Source: Alphaproteobacteria bacterium (GTDB lineage: Bacteria > Pseudomonadota > Alphaproteobacteria > Caulobacterales > Maricaulaceae). Taken from it: a stretch of DNA of 7,970 bases. Shown here piece after piece: positions 1 to 5,721 of this stretch (position 1 is its first letter; every line of letters begins with the position of its first letter). The DNA lies in contig JAUIEH010000105.1 of the NCBI GenBank assembly GCA_030428405.1, positions 1 to 7,970 of the forward strand, read 5' to 3'. The notes under the pieces are model-generated. The model saw only the letters and a list, made by a program, of their open reading frames with translations, had not been told where the DNA came from and did not search any database. A program made the translations under genes and the position numbers.

Positions 1-123
1 CGTGAACGGATGTATGTCGCAGGCCGCGGCGAAACGCAGCCCGTCGCCGACAACGCGACGGCGGAAGGCCGCGCGCGCAACCGTCGCGTGGAAATCGTCA
101 TTCGTCCGCACACGGGCGCTTAA
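1..123 (+). CDS. C-terminal end of an OmpA/MotB-family peptidoglycan-binding protein (partial)
   Basis: Only the last 40 codons and the TAA stop are inside the window; the gene starts upstream. The visible peptide contains GRGETQPVADN followed by GRARNRRVEIVI. This is the typical end of the OmpA-like peptidoglycan-binding domain: the G-x-G-E/D-x-x-P-x-A-x-N turn, then the helix and final strand with N-R-R-V-E-I. In this family the domain binds diaminopimelate in peptidoglycan and tethers a lipoprotein, porin or stator protein to the wall. Which member this is (Pal, OmpA porin, MotB or another fusion) cannot be told from the fragment, because the distinguishing N-terminus is missing. The tail after the domain is only a few residues long. 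The gene converges on the NYN gene, and a terminator-like hairpin follows at 175-215. Confidence 0.85.
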   Translation, partial: RERMYVAGRGETQPVADNATAEGRARNRRVEIVIRPHTGA

Positions 124-168
124 TTTAGGCGCTCGCGCGCAGCTTCGCGCTGCATGCGGATACGATGC

Positions 169-1767
169 CTAGGGACGCCGCCTGCTGCTGAAAAGCGCCA
201 GGCGGCGTTTCTTTTCCGGCTCCTGTCGCGGACGGGCGCGACGCTGATCGCGCGGACGCAGGACGCTCGGCGCCAATTCTTCATCGACCAGCTCCGCCGT
301 AACTTCCACGGCCTCGGCTGCATCCGCCTCATCGGGATCATTGTCCGCGAGTTCGGGAACAGGGTCCGGTGCGGGCAGGCGCGGCACCTCACGCGCCAGC
401 GCGTGATGAGGGTCGCTGATCACCGCCGGTTCGGCGGCTTCATCGATGACCAGACCGGCGAGCGAGAGGCGCTTGAGCAGTCTTTCGCGGCCGCGCGCGT
501 CCAGTTCGAATGCGGATTGATGCGGCGCCGGCGTCGCCATGACCGCGAAAAATTCATCGATCGGCAGCGGAAAGGCTGAGGCTGCGAGCACCTGCAATGC
601 GCGGTCAAACGCCTTTTCGGACTGCTCGTCGCCTTCGTCGAATTCCAGGACGACGCCGCCGCCGTCGACTTGCGCGACATTGAGGTCGGCGCGCCTTGCC
701 GCCAGCGCCTCAAGCATTGCGCGATAAGAGCCCAGGCCGAGCCAGTCCGGTCCGGCGTTGAAGAACATCGCCAAGGCGTTGCGCACGCCGCGCCGTCCGA
801 TGGCGCCGTGCTGGGCGACTTTCGCCGCTTCGGCCAGGCGCGCTGCGGCGAGGTCGAGATCGACGGAGGCGGCACTGCGCTTGCGACGGCGCATCGGCGC
901 GCGTTGTTCGGCCTTTACGCCCGGCGCCAACCGGAAAGTCATGCGCTCCTGGTCAATTTGGTAAAGGTCGAGATCGGGATGGCGCGAAACCACCGCGCGC
1001 GAAAACTTATTGATGTCTCCGCAGCCGAACCACGCGGTCGGGCCTTCAAGCTCAAATCCCGCGACGCTGGCGCAAAGCCGCCGCAGACGTTTCGCCGCCA
1101 TGACGGTGCCGTCGCGGGCCTTGAGGTCCTCGACGAAATGAATGGCGAGCGCGTCGAGGTCGAAGGATTTCGGGCGCGGCGTGGACAGGCCGAGCCGGCG
1201 CGCAAGCTTGCGCAGCGGGCCGCGCCGGAGCGGCGGGTCGGGCGCGCGCGCGGCCATGAACAGATCTTTGGCGTCGATGACCGTATCGGCGACGTCGCGA
1301 TAAGCGGGCACGGCGTGTTCGTCGGCGAACACCGTCACGATGCGGCCCGCGTCCTTCAGGCGTTCGGCGAGCGGCGTGAAGTCGCTGTCCGACGACAGAA
1401 TGATGATCTCGTCGATGCGTTTGGGGCCGAACAGGGCGTCGATCGCGTCTATGGCGATGGCGATGTCGGCGGAGCTTTTCGGCGTCTTGGTGCGCGACGG
1501 CGTCGCCGTGACGGAAAAGCCGGCGGCTTCGTAGATGCTGCGATAGCGCTCGGCGTGGCTGTTCCAGTAGCAGTTCTTGATGACCAGCTTGCGCTTGCGG
1601 CCGTCATTTTCCTGATAGGCGCCGCGTTCGATCCAGGCCAGCCAGTTGGAGACGCGGTCGACAAGCTCGAAACGCTTCACCGAAGGCGCGACATTGTCGT
1701 AGTCGACAAAGAGCGCCACGCGGACTGGTCCGCGCAAAGGCCACGGCCTCCAGCGCCAGATGCTCAC
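169..1767 (-). CDS. NYN-domain (PIN-like) predicted RNase with C-terminal winged-helix/LOTUS-like modules
   Basis: This 532-residue protein is probably a metal-dependent RNase or RNA-binding regulator. The NYN domain (about residues 15-170) shows the family's acidic pocket: FVDYDN with D22, D24 and N25, then SADIAIAID with D101, then LSSDSDF with D127 and D129. Two similar modules follow at about 203-283 and 303-379, each ending in an (P/A)DL(D/N) turn and a final strand; they resemble the OST-HTH/LOTUS winged helix often attached to bacterial NYN domains. A third helical segment lies at about 387-460. The end is an acidic Pro/Glu/Asp linker and an Arg/Lys-rich tail. The frame stays open up to an ATG at 1857, but the GTG at 1767 has a strong SD (GGGAGGG, 7-nt spacing) and begins just before the NYN domain, so I chose it. 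NYN assignment is confident; the LOTUS call and RNase activity are inferences from family knowledge. Confidence 0.88.
   Translation of the reverse strand: MSIWRWRPWPLRGPVRVALFVDYDNVAPSVKRFELVDRVSNWLAWIERGAYQENDGRKRKLVIKNCYWNSHAERYRSIYEAAGFSVTATPSRTKTPKSSADIAIAIDAIDALFGPKRIDEIIILSSDSDFTPLAERLKDAGRIVTVFADEHAVPAYRDVADTVIDAKDLFMAARAPDPPLRRGPLRKLARRLGLSTPRPKSFDLDALAIHFVEDLKARDGTVMAAKRLRRLCASVAGFELEGPTAWFGCGDINKFSRAVVSRHPDLDLYQIDQERMTFRLAPGVKAEQRAPMRRRKRSAASVDLDLAAARLAEAAKVAQHGAIGRRGVRNALAMFFNAGPDWLGLGSYRAMLEALAARRADLNVAQVDGGGVVLEFDEGDEQSEKAFDRALQVLAASAFPLPIDEFFAVMATPAPHQSAFELDARGRERLLKRLSLAGLVIDEAAEPAVISDPHHALAREVPRLPAPDPVPELADNDPDEADAAEAVEVTAELVDEELAPSVLRPRDQRRARPRQEPEKKRRLALFSSRRRP
175..215 (+). 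terminator. Rho-independent-like terminator for the OmpA-family gene, inside the NYN gene's 3' end
   Basis: A perfect 10-bp inverted repeat (ACGCCGCCTG at 175-184, CAGGCGGCGT at 199-208) encloses a 14-nt loop. On the + strand it is followed at once by a T-rich tract (TTTCTTTT, 208-215). The stem is very GC-rich and lies about 50 nt after the OmpA-family stop codon, so its polarity suits termination of that transcript. Read on the - strand, the hairpin is not followed by a U run. The same bases encode the Arg-rich last residues of the NYN protein. A smaller hairpin (GCAGC 139-143, GCTGC 149-153) lies just upstream without a T tract. Confidence 0.5.
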
Positions 1768-1774
1768 GTCGTCA

Positions 1775-1781
1775 CCCTCCC
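1775..1781 (-). promoter_or_regulatory. Ribosome binding site that sets the GTG start of the NYN gene
   Basis: Read on the - strand, GGGAGGG lies 7 nt before the GTG at 1767. No comparable site precedes the in-frame ATG at 1857, and the 30 extra residues that start would add do not look like part of the NYN fold. Confidence 0.65.
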
Positions 1782-1964
1782 TCGAGCCGGTCGCGCCTCG
1801 TTCGAATGCGACCCGCTCACCTGAATGAACATCCAAGTTTCCGGGCCACAGCGACATGACGACTGGCGCCCGCGCCGTTTTCGGCGCTCGCAGTGCGTCT
1901 CGTTCGCAACACTACCCGCGCGCGGTCGCATCAGGGTTAACGGCGTATCAAGCACCGCGCCTTC

Positions 1965-3269
1965 ATGGTTCAGCATCTGACGCTTCGCCCGAGGGCCGGT
2001 TCCGTGACCCGCTTTGCGCATATCTTGATCGCTTCGACCTACGCGATGACCGCGCTCGTCGCGGCCGCCGCCTGCATTCGGTTCGCTGGCGCGCCGATCA
2101 GCGCTGCCTTTATCGGCGCTGTCATCGCCACATTGGGCGCATCGCAAATCCACGCGCTGTTCGCCGCCTCGGCAGAGCGCACGGCGATGCGCGCGGCGAT
2201 GGCGCGGCTGCGCGACGCCAATCTCTTGCTGGTCGATGAAATCGAAGAGGCGCGCGCGCGTCTGGAGGATATGGACGCGCGCATTGACGAGGCGCGCCAA
2301 GCCGATGACGGCCGTGAGGCTCTGATGTCGGAAGTGCGTACGCTCGAAGGTCTGGTGCGCTCGCTCAACACCAAGGTCGAGCGCGAAACCGATCAGGAGG
2401 CGTTCGCGCCCGCGATCGCTGCGCCGCAGACCCTTGAGCATGTCGATCGCAACGCGCTTCTCGGCGCGGTCAAGGAAGCGCTTGAGGCGGGGCGGGTCGA
2501 TCTGCACCTGCAGCCGGTCGTTTCGCTGCCGCAGCGAAAGACGCGCTTTTACGAGGGCTTTACGCGCCTGCGCGACGCCAATGGTCGGATCATCATGCCG
2601 GCGGAATGGCTCAAGGTCGCGGAACCGGAAGGTCTGGTCGGCGCCATCGACAATCTGTTGTTGTTCCGCTGCATTCAGATCGTGCGCCGGCTGGCCGAGC
2701 GCGAGCGCCGCGTCGGCGTGTTCTGCAATGTCGCGCCGTCTTCGTTGGCGGATGAGGAATTCTTCCCGGAGTTCCTGGACTTCGTACGCCGCAATGGCGA
2801 GCTCGCAGGCTCTTTGATTTTCGAGATGTCGCAGCGCGCTTTCCTGCGCCGCAATCACGTCATGGCGCGCAACATCTCGCGGCTCGCGGATTTCGGATTC
2901 CGCTTCTCGATCGACGGGGTGACGGATCTCGACATCGATCTCGCCGAGTTGCAGCGCGCGGGCGTGAAGTTCCTGAAAGTGCCGGGCTCGATGCTGACCG
3001 CCGCACTACAGGCGGGCAAGCCGCTCGGACTCAGTGCGGCGCCTGACGTGCGCGCAGAAGATTTCGGCGCGCTGTGCGCGCGCCACGGCATCGACGTCAT
3101 TGCGGAGAAGATCGAGGCCGAGGCGACGGTCGTCGAAGTGCTCGACCTCGATGTCCGGTATGGCCAGGGCCATCTCTTCGGCTCGCCGCGTCCGATCCGC
3201 GACGACGTGCGCGAAGCGACCGACAGGGTCGCGCGCGAACACGCCGGTCCGGGCCGGCTCGCCTCCTAA
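1965..3269 (+). CDS. tipF: TipF-like membrane-anchored degenerate EAL-domain protein (c-di-GMP receptor-type flagellar regulator)
   Basis: The 434-residue protein has two hydrophobic segments (about 18-38 and 43-66), a charged coiled coil (about 78-142) and a C-terminal EAL domain (about 162-415). This is the architecture of Caulobacter TipF, which binds c-di-GMP and directs flagellum assembly at the pole. EAL motifs, numbered from the ATG: E197 in EGFTR (in place of EALLR), N255 in CNVAPSS, E287 in IFEMSQ, K338, E381 and E384 in AEKIE, and QG at 401-402. The metal-binding DDFG loop is changed to IDGV (I316, D317), so one of two key aspartates is lost. Phosphodiesterase activity is therefore doubtful and a ligand-sensing role more likely. 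The start is uncertain: the ATG at 1965 has no SD, while the in-frame GTG at 2004 has GAGGG with 8-nt spacing just ahead of the first membrane segment. The tipF name rests on architecture, not on a search. Confidence 0.82.
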   Translation: MVQHLTLRPRAGSVTRFAHILIASTYAMTALVAAAACIRFAGAPISAAFIGAVIATLGASQIHALFAASAERTAMRAAMARLRDANLLLVDEIEEARARLEDMDARIDEARQADDGREALMSEVRTLEGLVRSLNTKVERETDQEAFAPAIAAPQTLEHVDRNALLGAVKEALEAGRVDLHLQPVVSLPQRKTRFYEGFTRLRDANGRIIMPAEWLKVAEPEGLVGAIDNLLLFRCIQIVRRLAERERRVGVFCNVAPSSLADEEFFPEFLDFVRRNGELAGSLIFEMSQRAFLRRNHVMARNISRLADFGFRFSIDGVTDLDIDLAELQRAGVKFLKVPGSMLTAALQAGKPLGLSAAPDVRAEDFGALCARHGIDVIAEKIEAEATVVEVLDLDVRYGQGHLFGSPRPIRDDVREATDRVAREHAGPGRLAS

Positions 3270-3283
3270 GACGCCGCTTTGCC

Positions 3284-3661
3284 TTAGTGGTGCGCGTGAG
3301 CGCGCGGGCCGCGATGCGTGTGCGTGTGAGCGCCGGTCGCAGCCTTATAGATCCAGTTGATGCCGGCGAGGATCATCGAGATGACCACGCGCGCAACGAC
3401 CACGAAGAACAGGAACAAGAGCTGATTGTCGTCGATCAGCCAGCGGGTCCAGTAGTTCACCGTCGAGGGCACGCCGGCGCCGGGCAGGAGCGAATCCCTC
3501 AGCCAGTTCTCAACGCCGCCGGCCGCGTTCAGCATCTGGTTGCTGAGATCGGGCGCGTAAAAGCCGAGCGAGACCAGCGCGATCGATGCGACGATCACTG
3601 AGACAAAAAACGTGAAGAATGTCCGCGTCAGCAGCCATCCCATGCGTCCGAAAAACATCAT
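3284..3661 (-). CDS. Small two-helix inner-membrane protein with histidine-rich C-terminus, function unknown
   Basis: I do not recognise the family. The 125-residue product has two clear hydrophobic helices (about residues 12-34 and 80-106) joined by a loop of about 45 residues that includes a VENWLRDSLLPG segment. A short tail carries six histidines among its last fourteen residues (H112, H114, H116, H122, H124, H125). No signal-peptide cleavage site is evident, so it is probably an integral inner-membrane protein. The tail could bind a metal ion, but this is inference. An ATG at 3661 with GGGG upstream is the chosen start; an in-frame GTG at 3676 would add five residues. The gene converges on the tipF-like gene with 14 bp between the stop codons, and diverges from the HAD gene. 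Confidence 0.75.
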   Translation of the reverse strand: MMFFGRMGWLLTRTFFTFFVSVIVASIALVSLGFYAPDLSNQMLNAAGGVENWLRDSLLPGAGVPSTVNYWTRWLIDDNQLLFLFFVVVARVVISMILAGINWIYKAATGAHTHTHRGPRAHAHH

Positions 3662-3665
3662 CTCG

Positions 3666-3815
3666 TCACCCCGCACCGTCCACTCGTTTGAACGCTAGCG
3701 CGTTCTTCCCCCGAAGGCGCGCCTCTATTCCGAACGTTCGAACCTGTCGCCCGTTCCACGCCGCATGCGGGCGCGTGTGCGCCGCAATCTTTCCTTCATA
3801 ACGCCAAATCGACAT
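3666..3815 (-). CDS. Doubtful 49-codon ORF ending 4 nt before the small membrane-protein gene
   Basis: An ATG at 3815 preceded by GGGGACAAA opens a 49-codon frame. It ends in TGA at 3666-3668, four bases before the ATG of the membrane-protein gene, a spacing that would fit translational coupling. The peptide starts MSIWRYEGKIAAHTRP and is basic, with no recognisable motif or membrane segment. Third-position GC (about 65%) looks lower than in the neighbouring genes, and the frame covers the GAAC/GTTC palindromes, so this may simply be the intergenic control region. Confidence 0.2.
   Translation of the reverse strand: MSIWRYEGKIAAHTRPHAAWNGRQVRTFGIEARLRGKNALAFKRVDGAG
3690..3756. promoter_or_regulatory. 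Cluster of GAAC/GTTC half-sites between divergent genes, possible operator
   Basis: Six GAAC or GTTC tetramers lie within 67 bp, at 3690, 3702, 3732, 3736, 3740 and 3753. The first two form a perfect inverted repeat (GAACGC, TAGC spacer, GCGTTC; 3690-3705). The middle three abut as GAACGTTCGAAC (3732-3743), inside which CGAACGTTCG (3731-3740) is a 10-bp palindrome. The position between the membrane-protein gene (-) and the HAD gene (+) fits a shared operator. No convincing -35/-10 pair was found next to it. Confidence 0.3.
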
Positions 3816-3861
3816 TTTGTCCCCAGTCGGAAGCCGCGCGCCGCCGCCAGGAGCAGAACGC

Positions 3862-4740
3862 ATGACAGAAACCGCCGATCGTGCGGCGCCTTCCGCGCTG
3901 ACCAACGGGCTGAGCGAAATCGCCGGCGTGTTTGATGCGTTGCTCGTCGACGTTTGGGGCGTTTTGCATAACGGCCGCGAAGTGTTCGGTCCGGCGCTCG
4001 AGGCGTGCCGGCGTTTTCGCGCAGAGCGCGGCCCAGTGGCGCTGATATCAAACGCGCCCGTGCCCGCCGAACAGGTCGAGAGCGTGTTCGACCGCCTCGG
4101 CGCGCCGCGCGATTTCTACGACGGCGTCGTCACCTCAGGCGATGCGACCCGATCAGAGCTCGCCCGGCGCGCGCCGGGGCCCGCCTTCAAGCTCGGCCCG
4201 GACTGGGATGACCGGCTCTATGCGGGGCTGAGGCTCAACTTCGCGCCGTTGGAGGAGGCCGCATTCATTTCCTGCACGGGGCTGTTCGATGCGGCGAATG
4301 AGACGGCTTCGGACTATGCCGAGCTGTTAGAGACGGCGCGGGCGCGCGATCTCGAAATGGTGTGCGCCAATCCCGACATCGTCGTGCGCGTCGGCGATCG
4401 GCTGGTGCCGTGCTCGGGCGCGCTGGCGGAGGCTTATGCGGCGTTGGGCGGTCGCGTGATCTACTCGGGCAAGCCGCACCCGCCGATCTATCGCTTGGGC
4501 TATGCCGTGCTCGACGCCGTCGCGCGGCGTCCGATTGAGCGCGGCCGTGTGCTCGCCATTGGCGATGGTCCGAAGACAGACATCGCCGGCGCCATGTCGG
4601 AGGGCGTCGCCGCCTTGTTCATCGCCGCCGGCGTCAACGATGCCGACGCCTTGCGCGCCGACCCGGAGGCCGCCGCCCGTCTGCTCGGCCAGGCGGGGCT
4701 GCGCGCAGACTATGTCGCGCCCGAATTGCGCTGGGACTGA
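3862..4740 (+). CDS. TIGR01459-type HAD superfamily class IIA hydrolase
   Basis: This 292-residue protein has all four HAD motif positions. Motif I is DVWGVLHNG, with nucleophile D30; motif II is LISNAP with S63; motif III is K204 in GKPHPPIY; motif IV is GDGPKTDIAGA with D235 and D240. The cap lies between motifs II and III (about 70-200), as in class IIA enzymes such as NagD and p-nitrophenylphosphatase relatives. The usual general acid at the second position after D30 is a tryptophan (W32), which weakens prediction of normal phosphatase turnover. The substrate is unknown. I chose the ATG at 3862 because AGGAG sits 8 nt upstream; a TTG-initiated extension to 3817 lacks such a site and adds unstructured sequence. 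The gene is monocistronic as far as visible and meets the CheY-like gene tail to tail, 9 bp apart. Confidence 0.9.
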   Translation: MTETADRAAPSALTNGLSEIAGVFDALLVDVWGVLHNGREVFGPALEACRRFRAERGPVALISNAPVPAEQVESVFDRLGAPRDFYDGVVTSGDATRSELARRAPGPAFKLGPDWDDRLYAGLRLNFAPLEEAAFISCTGLFDAANETASDYAELLETARARDLEMVCANPDIVVRVGDRLVPCSGALAEAYAALGGRVIYSGKPHPPIYRLGYAVLDAVARRPIERGRVLAIGDGPKTDIAGAMSEGVAALFIAAGVNDADALRADPEAAARLLGQAGLRADYVAPELRWD

Positions 4741-4749
4741 GACGCAGGC

Positions 4750-5136
4750 TTAGAAATCGCCGACGACGCGGGCGATTTTCTCTTTCAGCGAGCGCGCATT
4801 GAACGGCTTGACGATGAAGTCGTTGACGCCGGCCTGACAGGCGTCGTCCGCAGCGTCCTTGCCGTCCAGAGCGGTCATGACGATGACCGGCGTTTGCTGC
4901 AGCGTCGTATCCTGGCGCAGCTCGTTGACGAGCGTTTGGCCATCCACCGGCTCCATGCGCCAGTCGGAGATCACCAGGCCGTAATTCTTCGCGCGCAGCT
5001 TTTCGAGCGCGGAGCCGCCGTCTTCGGCCTCATCGACATTGTCGAAGCCAAGTTGACGCAGCAGGTTTTTGATGATCCGCACCATCGTCTTGTAGTCGTC
5101 GACGACCAGTATCGGCATCGCCATATCAACAGCCAT
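4750..5136 (-). CDS. CheY-like single-domain response regulator
   Basis: The 128-residue product is a lone receiver domain of the same length as E. coli CheY. Key residues are the acidic pair D13-D14 in VVDDYKTM, the phospho-acceptor D58 in VISDWRM, T88 in VIVMTAL, F107 at the switch position occupied by Tyr in E. coli CheY, and K110 in IVKPF. The first half is notably close to chemotaxis CheY (NLLRQLGF, EAEDGGSALEKL, YGLVISDW). It would be phosphorylated by a histidine kinase such as CheA and act through protein contact, as there is no output domain. No kinase or other che gene is in the window, so a role in motility is inferred from similarity. The ATG at 5136 is preceded by GGAGGG at 5-nt spacing; frame upstream of it is basic and not receiver-like. 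It diverges from the hydratase gene. Confidence 0.92.
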   Translation of the reverse strand: MAVDMAMPILVVDDYKTMVRIIKNLLRQLGFDNVDEAEDGGSALEKLRAKNYGLVISDWRMEPVDGQTLVNELRQDTTLQQTPVIVMTALDGKDAADDACQAGVNDFIVKPFNARSLKEKIARVVGDF

Positions 5137-5161
5137 CTCACCCTCCATTCTTGAGGTACGA

Positions 5162-5173
5162 CTTGCGCGCAAG
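5162..5173. repeat. 12-bp perfect palindrome in the cheY-like/hydratase divergent region
   Basis: CTTGCGCGCAAG is its own reverse complement. It sits 26 bp upstream of the CheY-like start codon and about 100 bp upstream of the hydratase start. It could be an operator half-way between divergent genes, though CG-rich palindromes also occur by chance in such DNA. Confidence 0.3.
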
Positions 5174-5259
5174 GCGGCGCGGCGAGTAGTCCCACGGACC
5201 ATAGCGAGCCACGCCTAAGATCCGATGAAGCGGGAGGCGACAATTGGCTGGACCCGATC

Positions 5260-5266
5260 AAGGAGG
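5260..5266 (+). promoter_or_regulatory. Strong ribosome binding site that sets a TTG start
   Basis: AAGGAGG, a near-perfect anti-SD match, lies 8 nt before the TTG at 5275. There is no ATG or GTG in frame between it and the conserved start of the MaoC domain, so TTG is the likely initiator. Confidence 0.75.
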
Positions 5267-5274
5267 ACGCGGCG

Positions 5275-5715
5275 TTGGCGACCACTCAAAAGCAAGGCTA
5301 CTACCTTGAGGATCTGAGCCCCGGCATGTCAGCGGAGATCACGCGCGTCGTGACCGATGAAGACGTTCGCGGCTTCGCCGATCTGACCGGCGATCACAAT
5401 CCCGTCCATGTCGATGATGAATTCGCCGCACAGACAATGTTCAAGGGCCGCATCGCGCATGGCGCCTTCATCGCGTCCTGGCTGTCGGCGGTGATGGGCA
5501 TGCAACTCCCCGGACCCGGTGCGATTTTCCGTTCACTGAACCTGAACTATCGCGGTCCCGTCAAAATCGGCGAGGAGGTGACCGCGCGCGTGGAGGTCGA
5601 GACCATCGACGCCGCCCGTCAGCTCGTCACGCTGAGCTGCTCGTGCATCGTGCGCGGACGAAAAGTCGTGCGCGCTCAAGCCGCCGCCTGGGTGGCGCGC
5701 CGTCCTGAGGCCTAA
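5275..5715 (+). CDS. MaoC-like (R)-specific enoyl-CoA hydratase
   Basis: This 146-residue single hot-dog-fold protein carries the hydratase-2 signature FADLTGDHNPVHVDDEFA, with the catalytic dyad D40 and H45 at the five-residue spacing seen in PhaJ-type enzymes. The following segment FKGRIAHGAFIASWLSAV forms the central helix region, and NLNYRGPVKIGE is the usual later strand. Enzymes of this type add water to trans-2-enoyl-CoA to give (R)-3-hydroxyacyl-CoA, feeding polyhydroxyalkanoate or other fatty-acid metabolism; the chain-length preference cannot be read here. Its size matches stand-alone PhaJ/MaoC proteins rather than the fused forms. The start is TTG at 5275 on RBS evidence. Its stop lies 6 bp before the ribF start, so the two are probably co-transcribed, although no biochemical link between them is obvious. 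Confidence 0.9.
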   Translation: MATTQKQGYYLEDLSPGMSAEITRVVTDEDVRGFADLTGDHNPVHVDDEFAAQTMFKGRIAHGAFIASWLSAVMGMQLPGPGAIFRSLNLNYRGPVKIGEEVTARVEVETIDAARQLVTLSCSCIVRGRKVVRAQAAAWVARRPEA

Positions 5716-5721
5716 TCGCTG

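Noticed and set aside
670..1824. 384-codon open frame on the + strand opposite the NYN gene
   Set aside because: It is antisense to a gene with clear NYN motifs, its product is Arg/Ala/Gly/Val-rich without recognisable motifs, and long antisense frames are expected in GC-rich DNA.
1936..1946. GGTTAAC as a CtrA binding site upstream of the TipF-like gene
   Set aside because: Only one TTAA half is present; the expected partner seven bases upstream is absent.
1764..2858. 364-codon open frame on the - strand opposite the TipF-like gene
   Set aside because: The frame opposite carries ordered EAL motifs; this one has a low-complexity His/Arg/Ala composition and overlaps the NYN start region.
3690..3756. 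LexA (SOS) box in the GAAC/GTTC cluster
   Set aside because: The alphaproteobacterial box needs GTTC-N7-GTTC or GAAC-N7-GAAC; no pair here has that spacing.
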